From positions 124,001 to 188,000 of the forward strand of contig NZ_JAUSSZ010000001.1 in the NCBI RefSeq assembly GCF_030812595.1: a stretch of 64,000 nt of DNA, given 5' to 3'. Source of the stretch: Arthrobacter bambusae (GTDB lineage: Bacteria; Actinomycetota; Actinomycetes; Actinomycetales; Micrococcaceae). The notes beneath the pieces are model-generated. The model saw nothing but the letters and a program-made list of their open reading frames with translations. It was not told where the DNA came from and searched no databases. Shown here one piece after another: positions 33,215 through 42,011 of the stretch. Both the position numbers and the translations under genes were made by a program. How positions within the stretch are numbered: the first letter of the stretch is position 1; each line of letters begins with the position of its first letter.

Positions 33215-34480
33215 TCAGGCACCTTTCGCGAATGTCTGGACTGCGTGCAGGAGAGCATCGTCTCCCGTGTCGGCGAGTTTGTCCGCTGCGCTCTGCAGCG
33301 GCACTCCGTCGACGGCTGCTTCCCAGGCCTGGCGGAGGCTGCGCACTCCGGCTCCTGGTCCGTCCGGGTGGGCGGCGACGCCGCCTCCGGCGAGCATCAT
33401 CAGGTCGGTGGAACCCACTGCCTCGAAGGTGGGGCCCGGGGTGGTGACGTTCTGCCCGGAGGACAACACAGGCAACGGTGCGATGGTCTGTCCGAGAGGT
33501 GCGAGGAGGCTGCGGATGTTAGAGGCGACTTCTTCGTCGAGTTCGTAGAACTTGCTGCCCAGCCCGCTGGCGTGCAGGTGGTCGGCACCGGCCAGGCGGG
33601 CCATCTGTTGCCAGACCCGGTAATCCATGCCCAGGGCCTTGGACCGCATTGATGCTGCGAGACCGGCCCGGTGGCCGTGGATGGGAACCTCGGCGAAGCT
33701 GCGCAGCAACGCCAGGGCGGGCAGCCCCATCACGGGAATGTTCAGCATCACGCACCGGCCGCCGGCTTCAACAACCAGATCGTGGCGCTTTTGCAGGCCG
33801 GCGAGGTCACCGGTGATGTTGAAGGCATACATGGTGGCGTGCCCGGTGATCTGCTCGGCGGCACGGATCTCTTCGGTGGCGACCGCGACCCTGCGTTCCA
33901 ACGGCAGATAGGCCGGATCAGTCATCAGCTCATCGTCCTTGATCAGGTCAATGGACGCCATCGCCAGGTCACGGACCACGAGCCGGAATTCATCTTCGGA
34001 AAGCCCGACGTTGGGCTTGACGATGGTGCCAACCATCACGCCCTGAACATCGCTCATGAGCTTGCGGGTCCCCTCGATACCGAAGGCCGGACCGGGGTGG
34101 GCGGCAATGAAGTCCTCCGGCAGCTGAATGTCCTGAAGACGGCAGGCGTAAAGATCGCCAAGCTCGAAGAGATTGCCTGCGATGGCTGTCTGCAGCGTCG
34201 CCAGGTCAGTGCCGACATTCTCCATCGGGAAGTCAACGGTGACCAGAGCGGCGCGGACCTTTTCCGGGTTCGCCCGTGATGGCAGGGAGGGGCGGCAAAA
34301 GCCGAGTTCCTGGACACCCGAGATCCGGGCCGCGTGTCGCTCCCGGATCCGGGCGGACTCGCCCGGTACCGGGAGGAAGGTGCCACTGGACTGCTCGCCA
34401 GCCATGATGGCTGCGGCTTTCTCCGGGTCAATCTCGGACTCAAGGTAGTAGGTGCAACGCACCGAGCGCGGGTCGCGCAT
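33215..34480 (-). CDS. RuBisCO-like protein, possible 3-oxo-isoapionate-4-phosphate decarboxylase
   Basis: 421 residues with the RuBisCO large-subunit fold. The N-terminal domain has VRCTYYLESEIDPEKAAAIM. Barrel motifs are GTIVKPNVGLSEDEF (first active-site Lys), IDLIKDDELM (the Lys-x-Asp-Glu metal site that is carbamylated in RuBisCO), IHGHRAGLAA (His) and LHASGLGSKFYE (loop 6 region). Several residues differ from true RuBisCO, so CO2 fixation is unlikely. Paired with a DUF1537 kinase, it best fits the decarboxylating RLP (OiaX) described for isoapionate catabolism. First gene of the minus-strand operon, regulated from the divergent GntR promoter region. Confidence 0.88.
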   Translation of the reverse strand: MRDPRSVRCTYYLESEIDPEKAAAIMAGEQSSGTFLPVPGESARIRERHAARISGVQELGFCRPSLPSRANPEKVRAALVTVDFPMENVGTDLATLQTAIAGNLFELGDLYACRLQDIQLPEDFIAAHPGPAFGIEGTRKLMSDVQGVMVGTIVKPNVGLSEDEFRLVVRDLAMASIDLIKDDELMTDPAYLPLERRVAVATEEIRAAEQITGHATMYAFNITGDLAGLQKRHDLVVEAGGRCVMLNIPVMGLPALALLRSFAEVPIHGHRAGLAASMRSKALGMDYRVWQQMARLAGADHLHASGLGSKFYELDEEVASNIRSLLAPLGQTIAPLPVLSSGQNVTTPGPTFEAVGSTDLMMLAGGGVAAHPDGPGAGVRSLRQAWEAAVDGVPLQSAADKLADTGDDALLHAVQTFAKGA

Positions 34481-34627
34481 GGACTCTCCAATTCAGGGGG
34501 ATTTGAAACTTACGTATCCGACTGTCACCTGCAGGTACTTTCACTTCGCTCACGCGCCGATGCGGGCTTAAGCAGGTGACTCGGGACTTCGGGTTCACGG
34601 CATCTCCTGTGATCCGAGAAACGAAGT

Positions 34628-34650
34628 TGTACGTACCTTTGATACGTACA
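34628..34650. promoter_or_regulatory. Candidate GntR operator
   Basis: Perfect inverted repeat TGTACGTA, seven bases, TACGTACA, in the divergent region between the RLP operon and the GntR gene. A related half-site TTACGTATC lies at about 34510-34518 near the RLP start. It is the natural binding site for the adjacent regulator. Confidence 0.65.
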
Positions 34651-34750
34651 ATAATGGGTGGTGTGGATCACGTCAAGGCCGCCCATCGTGGCCTCCCAGT
34701 CAGGGCAGCATCGTGGGGGCTAAGATTTGCACAGCGGCAGAGGAGTCAAT

Positions 34751-35617
34751 GTGAGCTTGGAACCAGCAGAAACAGCGGAAGAGCAGCCCGGGCGCGTGAG
34801 CCCTCTGAACCGGGAAGGCGGGGGTCCTCTCCACGCCCAAATCCGGGACATCCTTCACCGGCAGATCTTGGATATGGGACTGTCCCCGGGCTCTTCGCTG
34901 CCTACCGAAGAGGAACTGCAGAGACAGTTTGGCGTCTCCCGCAGCGTGGTGCGCCAGGCCTTGTCCGGCCTCGCCGATCTCGGCCTGATTCGCCGCCAGC
35001 GCGGCCGCGGCAGCGTCGTCGCCGCAACACCTGTCCTTCGCCGGCACGTCCAGCGCGCGGGTGGGCTGGACGAACAAGCCGCAGCACACGGCCAACGCCT
35101 GCGCACTCACGTCCTCACCGTGGAACCATCCGAACCACCCTTGGCAGGCATCGAGGCCCTCAACACCACCAACACCTGGAAAATCGAGCGGGTCCGCTAC
35201 CTCGATGACCTGCCCGTGGCTTTCATGCGAACCTGGGTCCCGCGCGACTTCTTCCCGCACTTCACAGTAGAACTGCTGGAAGACGCGTCACTCCTGAGCC
35301 TGATGCGGGACCACGGATACCACCCAGCAGGCGGCCCCCGCCAAGTACAGGCCGTGGCTTCAGATCATGACCTGGCCCGGAAGCTGAACATCAACACCCG
35401 GGAACCGCTACTCCTGCTCCAAGGCGTAACCCGCGACGCTCTCGGTCATGGTCTCGAATGGTTCAACGTGTGGCACAGCCCAAACACCGTTTTCGATGTC
35501 GACGCACAAGTGACCACCCAACCCGGACGCGTCTCGCAAGAGCGCATCCGGCGCCTTCGTAGCTTGACCCAGCAACTTGAATCAGAACTAGCCAATCTCG
35601 AGCGAGGGGCGCACTAG
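34751..35617 (+). CDS. GntR/HutC-family transcriptional regulator
   Basis: About 288 residues from GTG 34751, with GAGGAG upstream. The wHTH covers residues about 25-95 (GGPLHAQIRDILHRQIL, LPTEEELQRQFGVSRSVVRQ). A UTRA ligand domain follows (IERVRYLDDLPVAFMRTWVP, LLLLQGVTRDALGHGLEWFN). It probably represses the divergent RLP/kinase/dehydrogenase/permease operon until a sugar-acid intermediate binds. The TGTACGTA operator sits about 100 nt upstream of its start. Confidence 0.9.
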   Translation: MSLEPAETAEEQPGRVSPLNREGGGPLHAQIRDILHRQILDMGLSPGSSLPTEEELQRQFGVSRSVVRQALSGLADLGLIRRQRGRGSVVAATPVLRRHVQRAGGLDEQAAAHGQRLRTHVLTVEPSEPPLAGIEALNTTNTWKIERVRYLDDLPVAFMRTWVPRDFFPHFTVELLEDASLLSLMRDHGYHPAGGPRQVQAVASDHDLARKLNINTREPLLLLQGVTRDALGHGLEWFNVWHSPNTVFDVDAQVTTQPGRVSQERIRRLRSLTQQLESELANLERGAH

Positions 35618-35714
35618 AAGGCCGCGATCCCTCTGCTCAGATCTAGTCATTCTCCGAACATTGGTGTCCCATAACCGATGGGTCTAAATTCCAAGGTTTC
35701 GAGACAGCCTGGGC

Positions 35715-35930
35715 GTGCGCGGTAGGCGCTGGAACATGAAGGAACTTCGGCCGGGGTCGAGTGGCCGGTCGGAGCTGCGGATCTTGTTCGTCTTTGACCC
35801 TGAAATGGATGCGATCCTGCTGGTCGCAGGTGACAAGGCCGGCAACTGGAGCAAGTGGTACAAAACGAACATCCCGATTGCGGATGACCTGTTCGATGAT
35901 CATCTGAGAATTCTGAAAGGAGGATCGTAA
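35715..35930 (+). pseudogene. RelE/HigB-type toxin, N-terminally truncated
   Basis: The frame encodes WNMKELRPGSSGRSELRILF, VLLVAGDK-like sequence (AILLVAGDKAGNWSKWYKTN) and IPIADDLFDDHL, the C-terminal two-thirds of a Gp49/HigB-like mRNA interferase. The first 35-40 residues of the family are missing; only DSLGVRGRR precedes the ATG at 35715-35738. Its stop overlaps the antitoxin start by one base, which preserves the toxin-before-antitoxin order of HigBA loci. It is probably inactive. Confidence 0.65.
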
Positions 35931-36235
35931 TGGCAAAGACTATCGAAGAGATGCTGGCCAAGCGGACTGTTGACCGGGCTGCTGTGGACGCCCAGAAGAA
36001 GCATCTGCTCGATGAGGTCAGGGCTTACCGGCTTCGGCAGCTCCGCGAGGCATCGGAGTTGACGCAGGTCGAGTTGGCTGCACGTCTGCACGTCAGCCAG
36101 AACAGGGTCTCTCGCATTGAGCACGGCGACATCGATCGCGCCCAGGTCGACACGCTGCGGACATACGTCGAAGCGGTCGGTGGCCGGCTTCGTGTCGAGG
36201 TTGAACTCGGCGACGAACGGATCCAGATCGCTTGA
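35930..36235 (+). CDS. HigA/XRE-type antitoxin
   Basis: 101 residues. It has an N-terminal helical part (EEMLAKRTVDRAAVDAQKKH), then the helix-turn-helix REASELTQVELAARLHVSQN RVS split over two helices, and a C-terminal beta part (GGRLRVEVELGDERIQIA). It would bind the toxin and repress the operon. It is translationally coupled to the truncated toxin and lies 70 bp before the right-hand tRNA-like repeat, at the end of the putative island. Confidence 0.85.
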   Translation: MAKTIEEMLAKRTVDRAAVDAQKKHLLDEVRAYRLRQLREASELTQVELAARLHVSQNRVSRIEHGDIDRAQVDTLRTYVEAVGGRLRVEVELGDERIQIA

Positions 36236-36305
36236 CCCGGCGACCTGTTCCTGGACGTTTGAACAACTTGGGCGTGGCTGGGAAGCGGGTTCAAAGCCGA
36301 AAAAT

Positions 36306-36442
36306 GGGGTGTGCACAATGTGCACACTCTGGCCGTCGGACTCGGCCGTGCCGGGGGTCGGATCGGGCCGTACTCGGCATGTTTTGGGAACTTCCCTCTG
36401 TTTCCGGGGTCTGGAACCCGGTTCGAGTCGCACCTCGGGCAC
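36306..36442 (+). repeat. tRNA-end-like direct repeat, right copy
   Basis: Second copy of the block at 19632-19767, about 16.7 kb away and in the same orientation. It shares the GTGTGCACAATGTGCACAC inverted repeat, GGCCGTACTCGGCATGTTTT and the tRNA-like end GGTTCGAGTCGCACCTCGGG then CAC. It could be the right attachment site of an island whose left site is the other copy. Confidence 0.65.
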
Positions 36443-36456
36443 GTTTTCCCAGCTCA

Positions 36457-36520
36457 GGGGCCCTTTTTGGGCCTCGGGGGGTATAAATGTTCACGAATGG
36501 GCCCCTTTGGGGGCCTTTTT
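36457..36520 (+). terminator. Two successive hairpins followed by T runs
   Basis: GGGCCC-type arms around TTTTT at 36457-36473. A second, clearer terminator at 36500-36520 (GGCCCC, TTT loop, GGGGGCC, TTTTT). Like the left block, the tRNA-like sequence is followed at once by terminators. Confidence 0.65.
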
Positions 36521-37138
36521 GTGGCCGGGTGCCTCGCTTTCCTTGCGTCGGGTGGCGGGTTCTGCGGTCTTGTTTCTTCATGGTGATCTCCGGCTCAACG
36601 ACATGACACGGAGTGTTTGTCCCGTTCAGCTTCTGAAAGTGAAAGATTCCGGAAGAATTAGGCCTGAACGATTTGGCGGACTGTCTGGTCGGTTGGCCGA
36701 CTCGTATCCCGAGATTTGCGAGCGGCCTTCCTTATTGTGAGCGACCTGCCTGTAGCTTCTACTCGTTCATGGGCGGTTCTGGGGCGGACAACATGACGTG
36801 GCCTGGAGCCTTCTTTGGCCGGAACGCCAAGACGGTCGAACAGGCTTGCTGGTGCGTCGTCGTCTCCGTGCTCGGGCGTCACCTACTGTGGATCAGCGCA
36901 ACTAAGCTCGTCGACACGACGGCGTGGGCAGTTCTGCATCACATGGCAAAAGCCGGAACCATCGACACTCAGACCCTCTCCGCCCTCACAGAGGCAATGG
37001 AGGCACAAATACCGCGGAATTGAGGCCGAACGTGTTTTGAGCCGGCGCGTCGGCAAGAAACGCTCCTCACGGCGAAATGCGCGGACCTAGATAATGAACG
37101 TCTGGCGCAGGCTCCTGGCTGATCGTGACAGTGAGGGC
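36521..37138. other. Non-coding stretch between island end and mutarotase
   Basis: About 620 bp. An open frame at 36673-37023 has a segment TWPGAFFGRNAKTVEQACWC and ends ALTEAMEAQIPRN, but has no recognised family and poor start signals. I do not call it a gene. Confidence 0.4.
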
Positions 37139-38113
37139 TTACCGTTGACGGTACCGGATGCCCCAGCTGGCTTCCCAGACCTCTCCGGGTTCCAGCCAGC
37201 GCAGGCCTTCGCCGCTGTTGAAGGCATCGGCGGGCGCCGTCATCGGTTCGACCGCGACGGCGGTCACCATGCCGCCCTCGGCGGCGAAGTCCTGGGTGGT
37301 GAAGGCTTGGACGTAGCCGAAGGACGCGTCCATGATTAGCTGGACCCGGCTGCCGTCAGGTGCTTCAAGATAGTGCACTGAGCTACCGTCGCTTTCCCTG
37401 CGGACGTCGCCCCAGGCATCGTCGAGGTCCACGGCGCCAACAAGCTGGCCCGACCGGAAATCGTGGATGGTCCCTGCCACAGCCTTCGTGATTCCGCTCG
37501 GAATCAGGCGTTCGTCCACCTCGATGTGGGTATCGGCGTTGATGTAGAGCGTGAGTTCTTGCGTGGGTACGCTGCCCAGTCTGAGGAAAGGATGGGCACC
37601 GAGGGCGACAGGGGCGGAACGGGGTCCGGTATTTTCTAGCCGGTGCGTGACCAATAGCCCGTCCACCACAAGCTGATAGCGGACCGACGCCGACAGCTCA
37701 AAGGGGTACCCGGGCTGCTGCGAGATCCCGGCGTCGAGCGTGATGCTATCAGCGGTGCGGGCACTAACCCCGAAGTGAGTGCGCGTCAGCAATCCATGCA
37801 AGGCATTCCCGTTATCCGGTTCGGTGATGTCCAGTTGCTGGGCGACGCCGTTGTATTTCCACTTGCCTCCGGCCACACGATTGGGCCAGGGGGCCAGGAC
37901 CCAGCCCGCACACCACGGCGGTTGGGCATCGGAGGGATAGTCCTGGACCAAGGCTACGCCGTCGACGTCGAGCTCCCGCAGGCTGGCGGCGACTTCCGTC
38001 ACGACGGCGCGCTGGTTGCGGCCGCCGAGGCTGGCGGTCAGCTCAAAATGTTGGCCCATGGGCGAAGATATCTGTTGCGACGCGGCTTGGGGCGGGGTGG
38101 CTTGATTCGGCAT
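37139..38113 (-). CDS. Aldose 1-epimerase (mutarotase) family protein
   Basis: About 324 residues from MPNQATPPQ. The galactose-mutarotase fold shows LAPWPNRVAGGKW, NALHGLLTRTHFGV (catalytic His), VALGAHPFLRL (second His) and VAVEPMTAPADAFNSGEGLR with the catalytic Glu. It interconverts sugar anomers in the cytoplasm. It is 25 nt downstream of a ROK repressor in a minus-strand set with alditol oxidase, next to xylA-xylB, so it most likely serves xylose metabolism. Confidence 0.88.
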   Translation of the reverse strand: MPNQATPPQAASQQISSPMGQHFELTASLGGRNQRAVVTEVAASLRELDVDGVALVQDYPSDAQPPWCAGWVLAPWPNRVAGGKWKYNGVAQQLDITEPDNGNALHGLLTRTHFGVSARTADSITLDAGISQQPGYPFELSASVRYQLVVDGLLVTHRLENTGPRSAPVALGAHPFLRLGSVPTQELTLYINADTHIEVDERLIPSGITKAVAGTIHDFRSGQLVGAVDLDDAWGDVRRESDGSSVHYLEAPDGSRVQLIMDASFGYVQAFTTQDFAAEGGMVTAVAVEPMTAPADAFNSGEGLRWLEPGEVWEASWGIRYRQR

Positions 38114-38138
38114 GGTTGACCTGACTGTGCGGTGAGGA

Positions 38139-39344
38139 TTAGGAAGCAGGAGCAGGGAAAGCACCGGCAGGGTCCGCGAGGAACTGGGTGAAGGCCAATT
38201 CGGCTGCGCCGATCATCATCAGATCCGAGCCGAGGGCAGCACGGCTGATCTTGACCTGGCCGGCCGGGCCGTCCATTGCTTGGGAATGGAGCAAGTTGTC
38301 CAGTGTTCCGGGCGACAGCGAATGCAGCGTGCCAAGGAAACCATCCAGGACAATCGCTTCCGGGTTGAAGGTGTTCACCGCATTTCGAAGCGTTATGCCA
38401 AGGTACTCGAGCTGGCGTGCCACTTCCGCAGCTACCGATTGGCTGCTGTTCTCGCGGAGAGCTTGCTCGAGCTGGCTGGCGTCGCCGCCACCCAGCCCGG
38501 AGAGCTCGAAGAGGTGAGACTGGGAGACTTCGGTTTCGAGGCAGCCCGTGGCACCGCAGTGGCAAGGTTTACCCGAGGAGCGGACAAAGGTGTGTCCAAG
38601 TTCGCCTGCGTAGCCGGATGCGCCCCGGAGCAATGCCCCGCCGGCGATGATTCCGCCGCCGATCCCGCTGGCCCCACCGTTGAGGTAGATGAGGTTTTTC
38701 TGACCGGCCCCCGCACCGAAAAGGAGCTCACCTTCCGCCCCCAGCGAAGCGTCGTTGGCAGCGTGGCATCGGTACCCGGTGGCCTCGCTGAGCATTGCCG
38801 CCACAGGCTCATTGCGCCAGGCCAGGTGCGGGGCGTGCCGCACCACGCCGTCGTCGCGGTTGACCAGGCCGGGCACGGCGATGCCCACACCGGTGACCCG
38901 GTATGAAGTGTCGAGCTCGGAGCGCATTCCCGCAATGACTGCGGCGGCGATGTTTACGGCTTCCTTGGCAGTGGGAATGCGTTCGGTGTCGAAACGGATC
39001 TTTTTCTGGACCTTCCCCCCGAGGCTGACGAGCCCAATGGTAATCGCATCGACCTCCGGGTTCACGGCCAGGGCGGCGATGGACGGTGTGGGATGGACTT
39101 CCGGGCTCGGCCTGCCCACCTGGGCCCCACCGGACGGCGCAGTCTCATACACGACTTCCAAGTCAACGAGCTGCCCTATCAGCGTCCCTACAGTGGAGCG
39201 GTTCAGTCCCGTCCGTTTGGTCAGCTGGGCGCGGCTGAGCACGCCGTTGTGATGGACCAAGGAAGTCAGGAGGGCCAGGTTGTTCCGCCGTGACGGATCC
39301 GGTTCGCTAGCCGGGGCGGGAGCTCGGGTGGGGGAGGGCATCAT
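38139..39344 (-). CDS. ROK-family transcriptional regulator (XylR-like)
   Basis: About 401 residues from MMPSPTRAP. The N-terminal winged helix has LSRAQLTKRTGLNRSTVGTL. The ROK domain follows with GVGIAVPGLVN, LNGGASGIGGGIIAGGALL and the zinc motif CHCGATGCLE. This is the architecture of XylR/NagC repressors that sense sugars. It lies 10 nt from alditol oxidase and close to the divergent xylA-xylB genes, so xylose control is the natural proposal. Confidence 0.88.
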   Translation of the reverse strand: MMPSPTRAPAPASEPDPSRRNNLALLTSLVHHNGVLSRAQLTKRTGLNRSTVGTLIGQLVDLEVVYETAPSGGAQVGRPSPEVHPTPSIAALAVNPEVDAITIGLVSLGGKVQKKIRFDTERIPTAKEAVNIAAAVIAGMRSELDTSYRVTGVGIAVPGLVNRDDGVVRHAPHLAWRNEPVAAMLSEATGYRCHAANDASLGAEGELLFGAGAGQKNLIYLNGGASGIGGGIIAGGALLRGASGYAGELGHTFVRSSGKPCHCGATGCLETEVSQSHLFELSGLGGGDASQLEQALRENSSQSVAAEVARQLEYLGITLRNAVNTFNPEAIVLDGFLGTLHSLSPGTLDNLLHSQAMDGPAGQVKISRAALGSDLMMIGAAELAFTQFLADPAGAFPAPAS

Positions 39345-39354
39345 CGCGACAATA

Positions 39355-40638
39355 TCAGCTCCCGAACACGGTCCGGTCCAGAAAGCCGTTGCGGAACTTT
39401 CCAGAAGGATCCAGGCGCTCAGCCAGGGCGATGAAGTCGCCGAAGCGCGGATACAGGGGCGCGATGGCGGCAGCACCGGCATCGAACACTTTGCCCCAGT
39501 GCGGCCTGGCCGAGAACGGGGCCAGTTCCGATTCGAGCTGCGGCAAAATGGCTTCGACCGCGGGCTGGTCCGGGCGCCAGGTGAAGTGCAATCCGATGCC
39601 GTCCCGGCCGTAGTTGGGGCTGAGCCAGAGCTTGTCTGCCGCTACCGTCCGGATTTCGCCAACCAGCAGCAGAGGGGTCACCACACTGGAGAGCCTGCGC
39701 ATGGTGCGGAGGGCGTCGACTGCGTGTTCACGGGGAATGAGGTACTCGCTTTGCAGCTCGTCGCCCTGGCTCGGGGTGAATTCCATCCTGAAGTGGGCCA
39801 GTCGGTCGGACCAGGGCCCGGCAACGCCGAGCTGCTGGGTGCAGTTGATGCCTGACACGCCGGGAAGGGGATGCAGGGCCTCGGTGGCAGCAGTTCCGTC
39901 GAAGAACCTTCCCGGCGATGGATCATTGCTGCGCCCCTTGAGCCACGCCTGCCCCACAGTTTCCCCGCTCCAGTCCGTGAAGAGGCTGACGCTGTAGGCG
40001 GAGGAGGTTATCCGGTCGAAGTTCTCCATGACCAGATCCCAGCTGAGGTTTTCGAAGACGTTCTGGGCGACGTCGAAAGTCGGCTGGATGTCCAGGGTCA
40101 GCTTGGTGACGATGCCCAGGGCGCCGAGTCCCACCACCATGCCGTCGAAGTCCGGGTCCCCGCGGCGGACGCCGAGAATGGTGCCGTCCGCGGTGAGCAG
40201 TTCAAGGCCAGCGACGGCGGTGGCGAGGTTGCCGTTGGCGTCACCGGAGCCGTGTGTGGCGGTGGCGACGGCTCCTGCCACGGAAATGTGGGGGAGCGAG
40301 GCCAGATTGTGGAGGGCGAAACCTTGGCGCTGAAGTTCGGCTGCGAGAGTGCCGTAGCGCGTACCACCGCTCACCGTGACGGTCATGTTCGCCGCATCCA
40401 CGCTGATGCCAGGATCCAGACGGTCGAGCACTACGAGGGTACCGGCCGTGTCCGCGATGGAGTTGAAGGAATGCCTCGAGCCAAGCGCGCGGATCTTCTT
40501 GGCGCCTGCCACGAGCCCTTGGAGTTCCTCCACGCTGGCGGGATGGGCGAGCTGCGTTGCCTGGTAGCTGTAATTTCCTGCCCAGTTGCGCTCGGCCACC
40601 AGCTGATCGGTCACGTTGAATCCTTCGCTTGAGGGCAC
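39355..40638 (-). CDS. Alditol (xylitol) oxidase, FAD-dependent
   Basis: 427 residues of the vanillyl-alcohol-oxidase FAD fold. ALGSRHSFNSIADT holds the His that binds FAD covalently in AldO enzymes, and LASLPHISVAGAVATATHGS is the second FAD motif. The C-terminal part has RDGIGLHFTWRP and LPQLESELAPF, as in Streptomyces AldO. It oxidises xylitol or sorbitol at C1 with O2 to the aldose plus H2O2. Xylitol would become xylose, the substrate of the divergent xylA. The enzyme is predicted cytoplasmic, with no signal peptide. Confidence 0.88.
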   Translation of the reverse strand: MPSSEGFNVTDQLVAERNWAGNYSYQATQLAHPASVEELQGLVAGAKKIRALGSRHSFNSIADTAGTLVVLDRLDPGISVDAANMTVTVSGGTRYGTLAAELQRQGFALHNLASLPHISVAGAVATATHGSGDANGNLATAVAGLELLTADGTILGVRRGDPDFDGMVVGLGALGIVTKLTLDIQPTFDVAQNVFENLSWDLVMENFDRITSSAYSVSLFTDWSGETVGQAWLKGRSNDPSPGRFFDGTAATEALHPLPGVSGINCTQQLGVAGPWSDRLAHFRMEFTPSQGDELQSEYLIPREHAVDALRTMRRLSSVVTPLLLVGEIRTVAADKLWLSPNYGRDGIGLHFTWRPDQPAVEAILPQLESELAPFSARPHWGKVFDAGAAAIAPLYPRFGDFIALAERLDPSGKFRNGFLDRTVFGS

Positions 40639-40816
40639 GATGGCCCTTATTTGATGTTCCTAACAACATAATCGCCCGGTCGTCGCAGCGCCAGACCATT
40701 TCGGTATTCTCGGCGGCTGGATGAATAATCTTGTCGAACCCAAGTGGTTGACATCACAAGAATTCATAATATGTTGGATAGGGAAACAAACTCACCTCAA
40801 CTACCTGGAGCATTCA
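40639..40816. promoter_or_regulatory. Divergent promoter region of aldO-type gene and xylA
   Basis: Two related boxes face each other: CCTAACAACATAAT at 40659-40672 and ATAATATGTTGGATAGGG at 40766-40783, whose reverse complement has CCTATCCAACATATTAT. They could be operators of the XylR-like ROK protein. GGAG lies 7 nt upstream of the xylA ATG. Confidence 0.45.
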
Positions 40817-42007
40817 ATGACGATTCAGCCCACCCGTGAAGACAAGTTTTCGTTCGGTCTCTGGACAGTGGGTTGGGAGGCGCAGGACCAGTTCGGTTCG
40901 GCCACCCGCCCGCCGCTGGACACTGTGGAAGCCGTCAACCGTCTCAGCGACCTTGGCGCCTACGGAATCACTTTCCACGACAATGATCTCTTCCCCTTCG
41001 GTTGCTCGGCGGCCGATCGTCAGCGCGAAATCGACCGGCTGCAAGGTGCCCTCAAGGCCACAGGGATGATCGTTCCCATGGTCACCACCAATCTGTTCAG
41101 CCACCCTGTCTTCAAGGATGGAGGTTTCACGAGCAACGATCGCGGCGTCCGTCGCTTCGCGCTGCGCAAGGTGCTGGACAACATCGATCTCGCCGCTGAA
41201 CTGGGTGCCGAAACTTTCGTCATGTGGGGCGGCCGCGAAGGCAGCGAGTACGACGCAGCCAAGGACATTCGCGGTGCGCTGGAACGCTACCGCGAGGCGG
41301 TGAACCTGCTGTGCGACTACGTCACGGATAAGGGCTACAACATCCGGTTCGCGATCGAACCGAAGCCGAACGAACCCCGCGGCGACATCCTCCTGCCCAC
41401 CCTCGGCCACGCTCTGGCGTTCATCGAAACCCTCGAGCGTCCCGAGCTTGTGGGAATCAACCCGGAGACCGGGCACGAGCAGATGGCCGGCCTGAACTTC
41501 ACGCACGGCATCGCCCAGGCGCTGTACCAAGGCAAGCTCTTCCACATCGATCTCAATGGCCAGCGCAGCATTAAGTTCGACCAGGATCTGGTGTTCGGCC
41601 ACGGCGACCTCCAGAACGCGTTCTCACTGGTTGACCTGCTCGAAAACGGTGGACCCGACGGCGGCCCGTCCTACCAAGGTCCTCGCCACTTCGACTACAA
41701 GCCCAGCCGCACCGAAGATATCGACGGAGTGTGGGACTCTGCGGCCGCGAACATGCAGACCTACCTGCTCCTGAAGGAACGCGCCAAGGCATTCCGCGCC
41801 GACCCCGAGGTCCAGGCTGCCCTCCAGGCTTCGCGCGTCTCGGAAATCAACGAGCCAACCTTGAACCCAGGCGAAGGCTATGAGCAGCTTCGCGCGGACA
41901 AGTCCGCCTACGAGGACTTTGACGCTGATGCCTACTTCGGCGGCAAGGGCTTCGGATTCGTGAAGCTTCAGCAGCTCTTCATTGAGCACCTCCTCGGAGC
42001 GCGCTGA
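40817..42007 (+). CDS. xylA: Xylose isomerase
   Basis: 396 residues, actinobacterial class. It starts [20 protein letters not shown]. Active-site His and Asp are in [14 protein letters not shown], metal ligands Glu and others in [34 protein letters not shown] and [11 protein letters not shown]. It converts D-xylose to D-xylulose with Mg2+ or Mn2+. xylB starts 4 nt after its stop, so the two are an operon. Confidence 0.96.
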   Translation: MTIQPTREDKFSFGLWTVGWEAQDQFGSATRPPLDTVEAVNRLSDLGAYGITFHDNDLFPFGCSAADRQREIDRLQGALKATGMIVPMVTTNLFSHPVFKDGGFTSNDRGVRRFALRKVLDNIDLAAELGAETFVMWGGREGSEYDAAKDIRGALERYREAVNLLCDYVTDKGYNIRFAIEPKPNEPRGDILLPTLGHALAFIETLERPELVGINPETGHEQMAGLNFTHGIAQALYQGKLFHIDLNGQRSIKFDQDLVFGHGDLQNAFSLVDLLENGGPDGGPSYQGPRHFDYKPSRTEDIDGVWDSAAANMQTYLLLKERAKAFRADPEVQAALQASRVSEINEPTLNPGEGYEQLRADKSAYEDFDADAYFGGKGFGFVKLQQLFIEHLLGAR

Positions 42008-42011
42008 TCTC

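Noticed and set aside
36673..37023. 116-codon plus-strand frame after the right tRNA-like block
   Set aside because: No good start, no recognised family and irregular composition. Kept as unassigned.
40748..40775. TTGACA and TAATAT as the xylA promoter
   Set aside because: The spacing is only 13 bases, too short for a normal sigma-70-type promoter.
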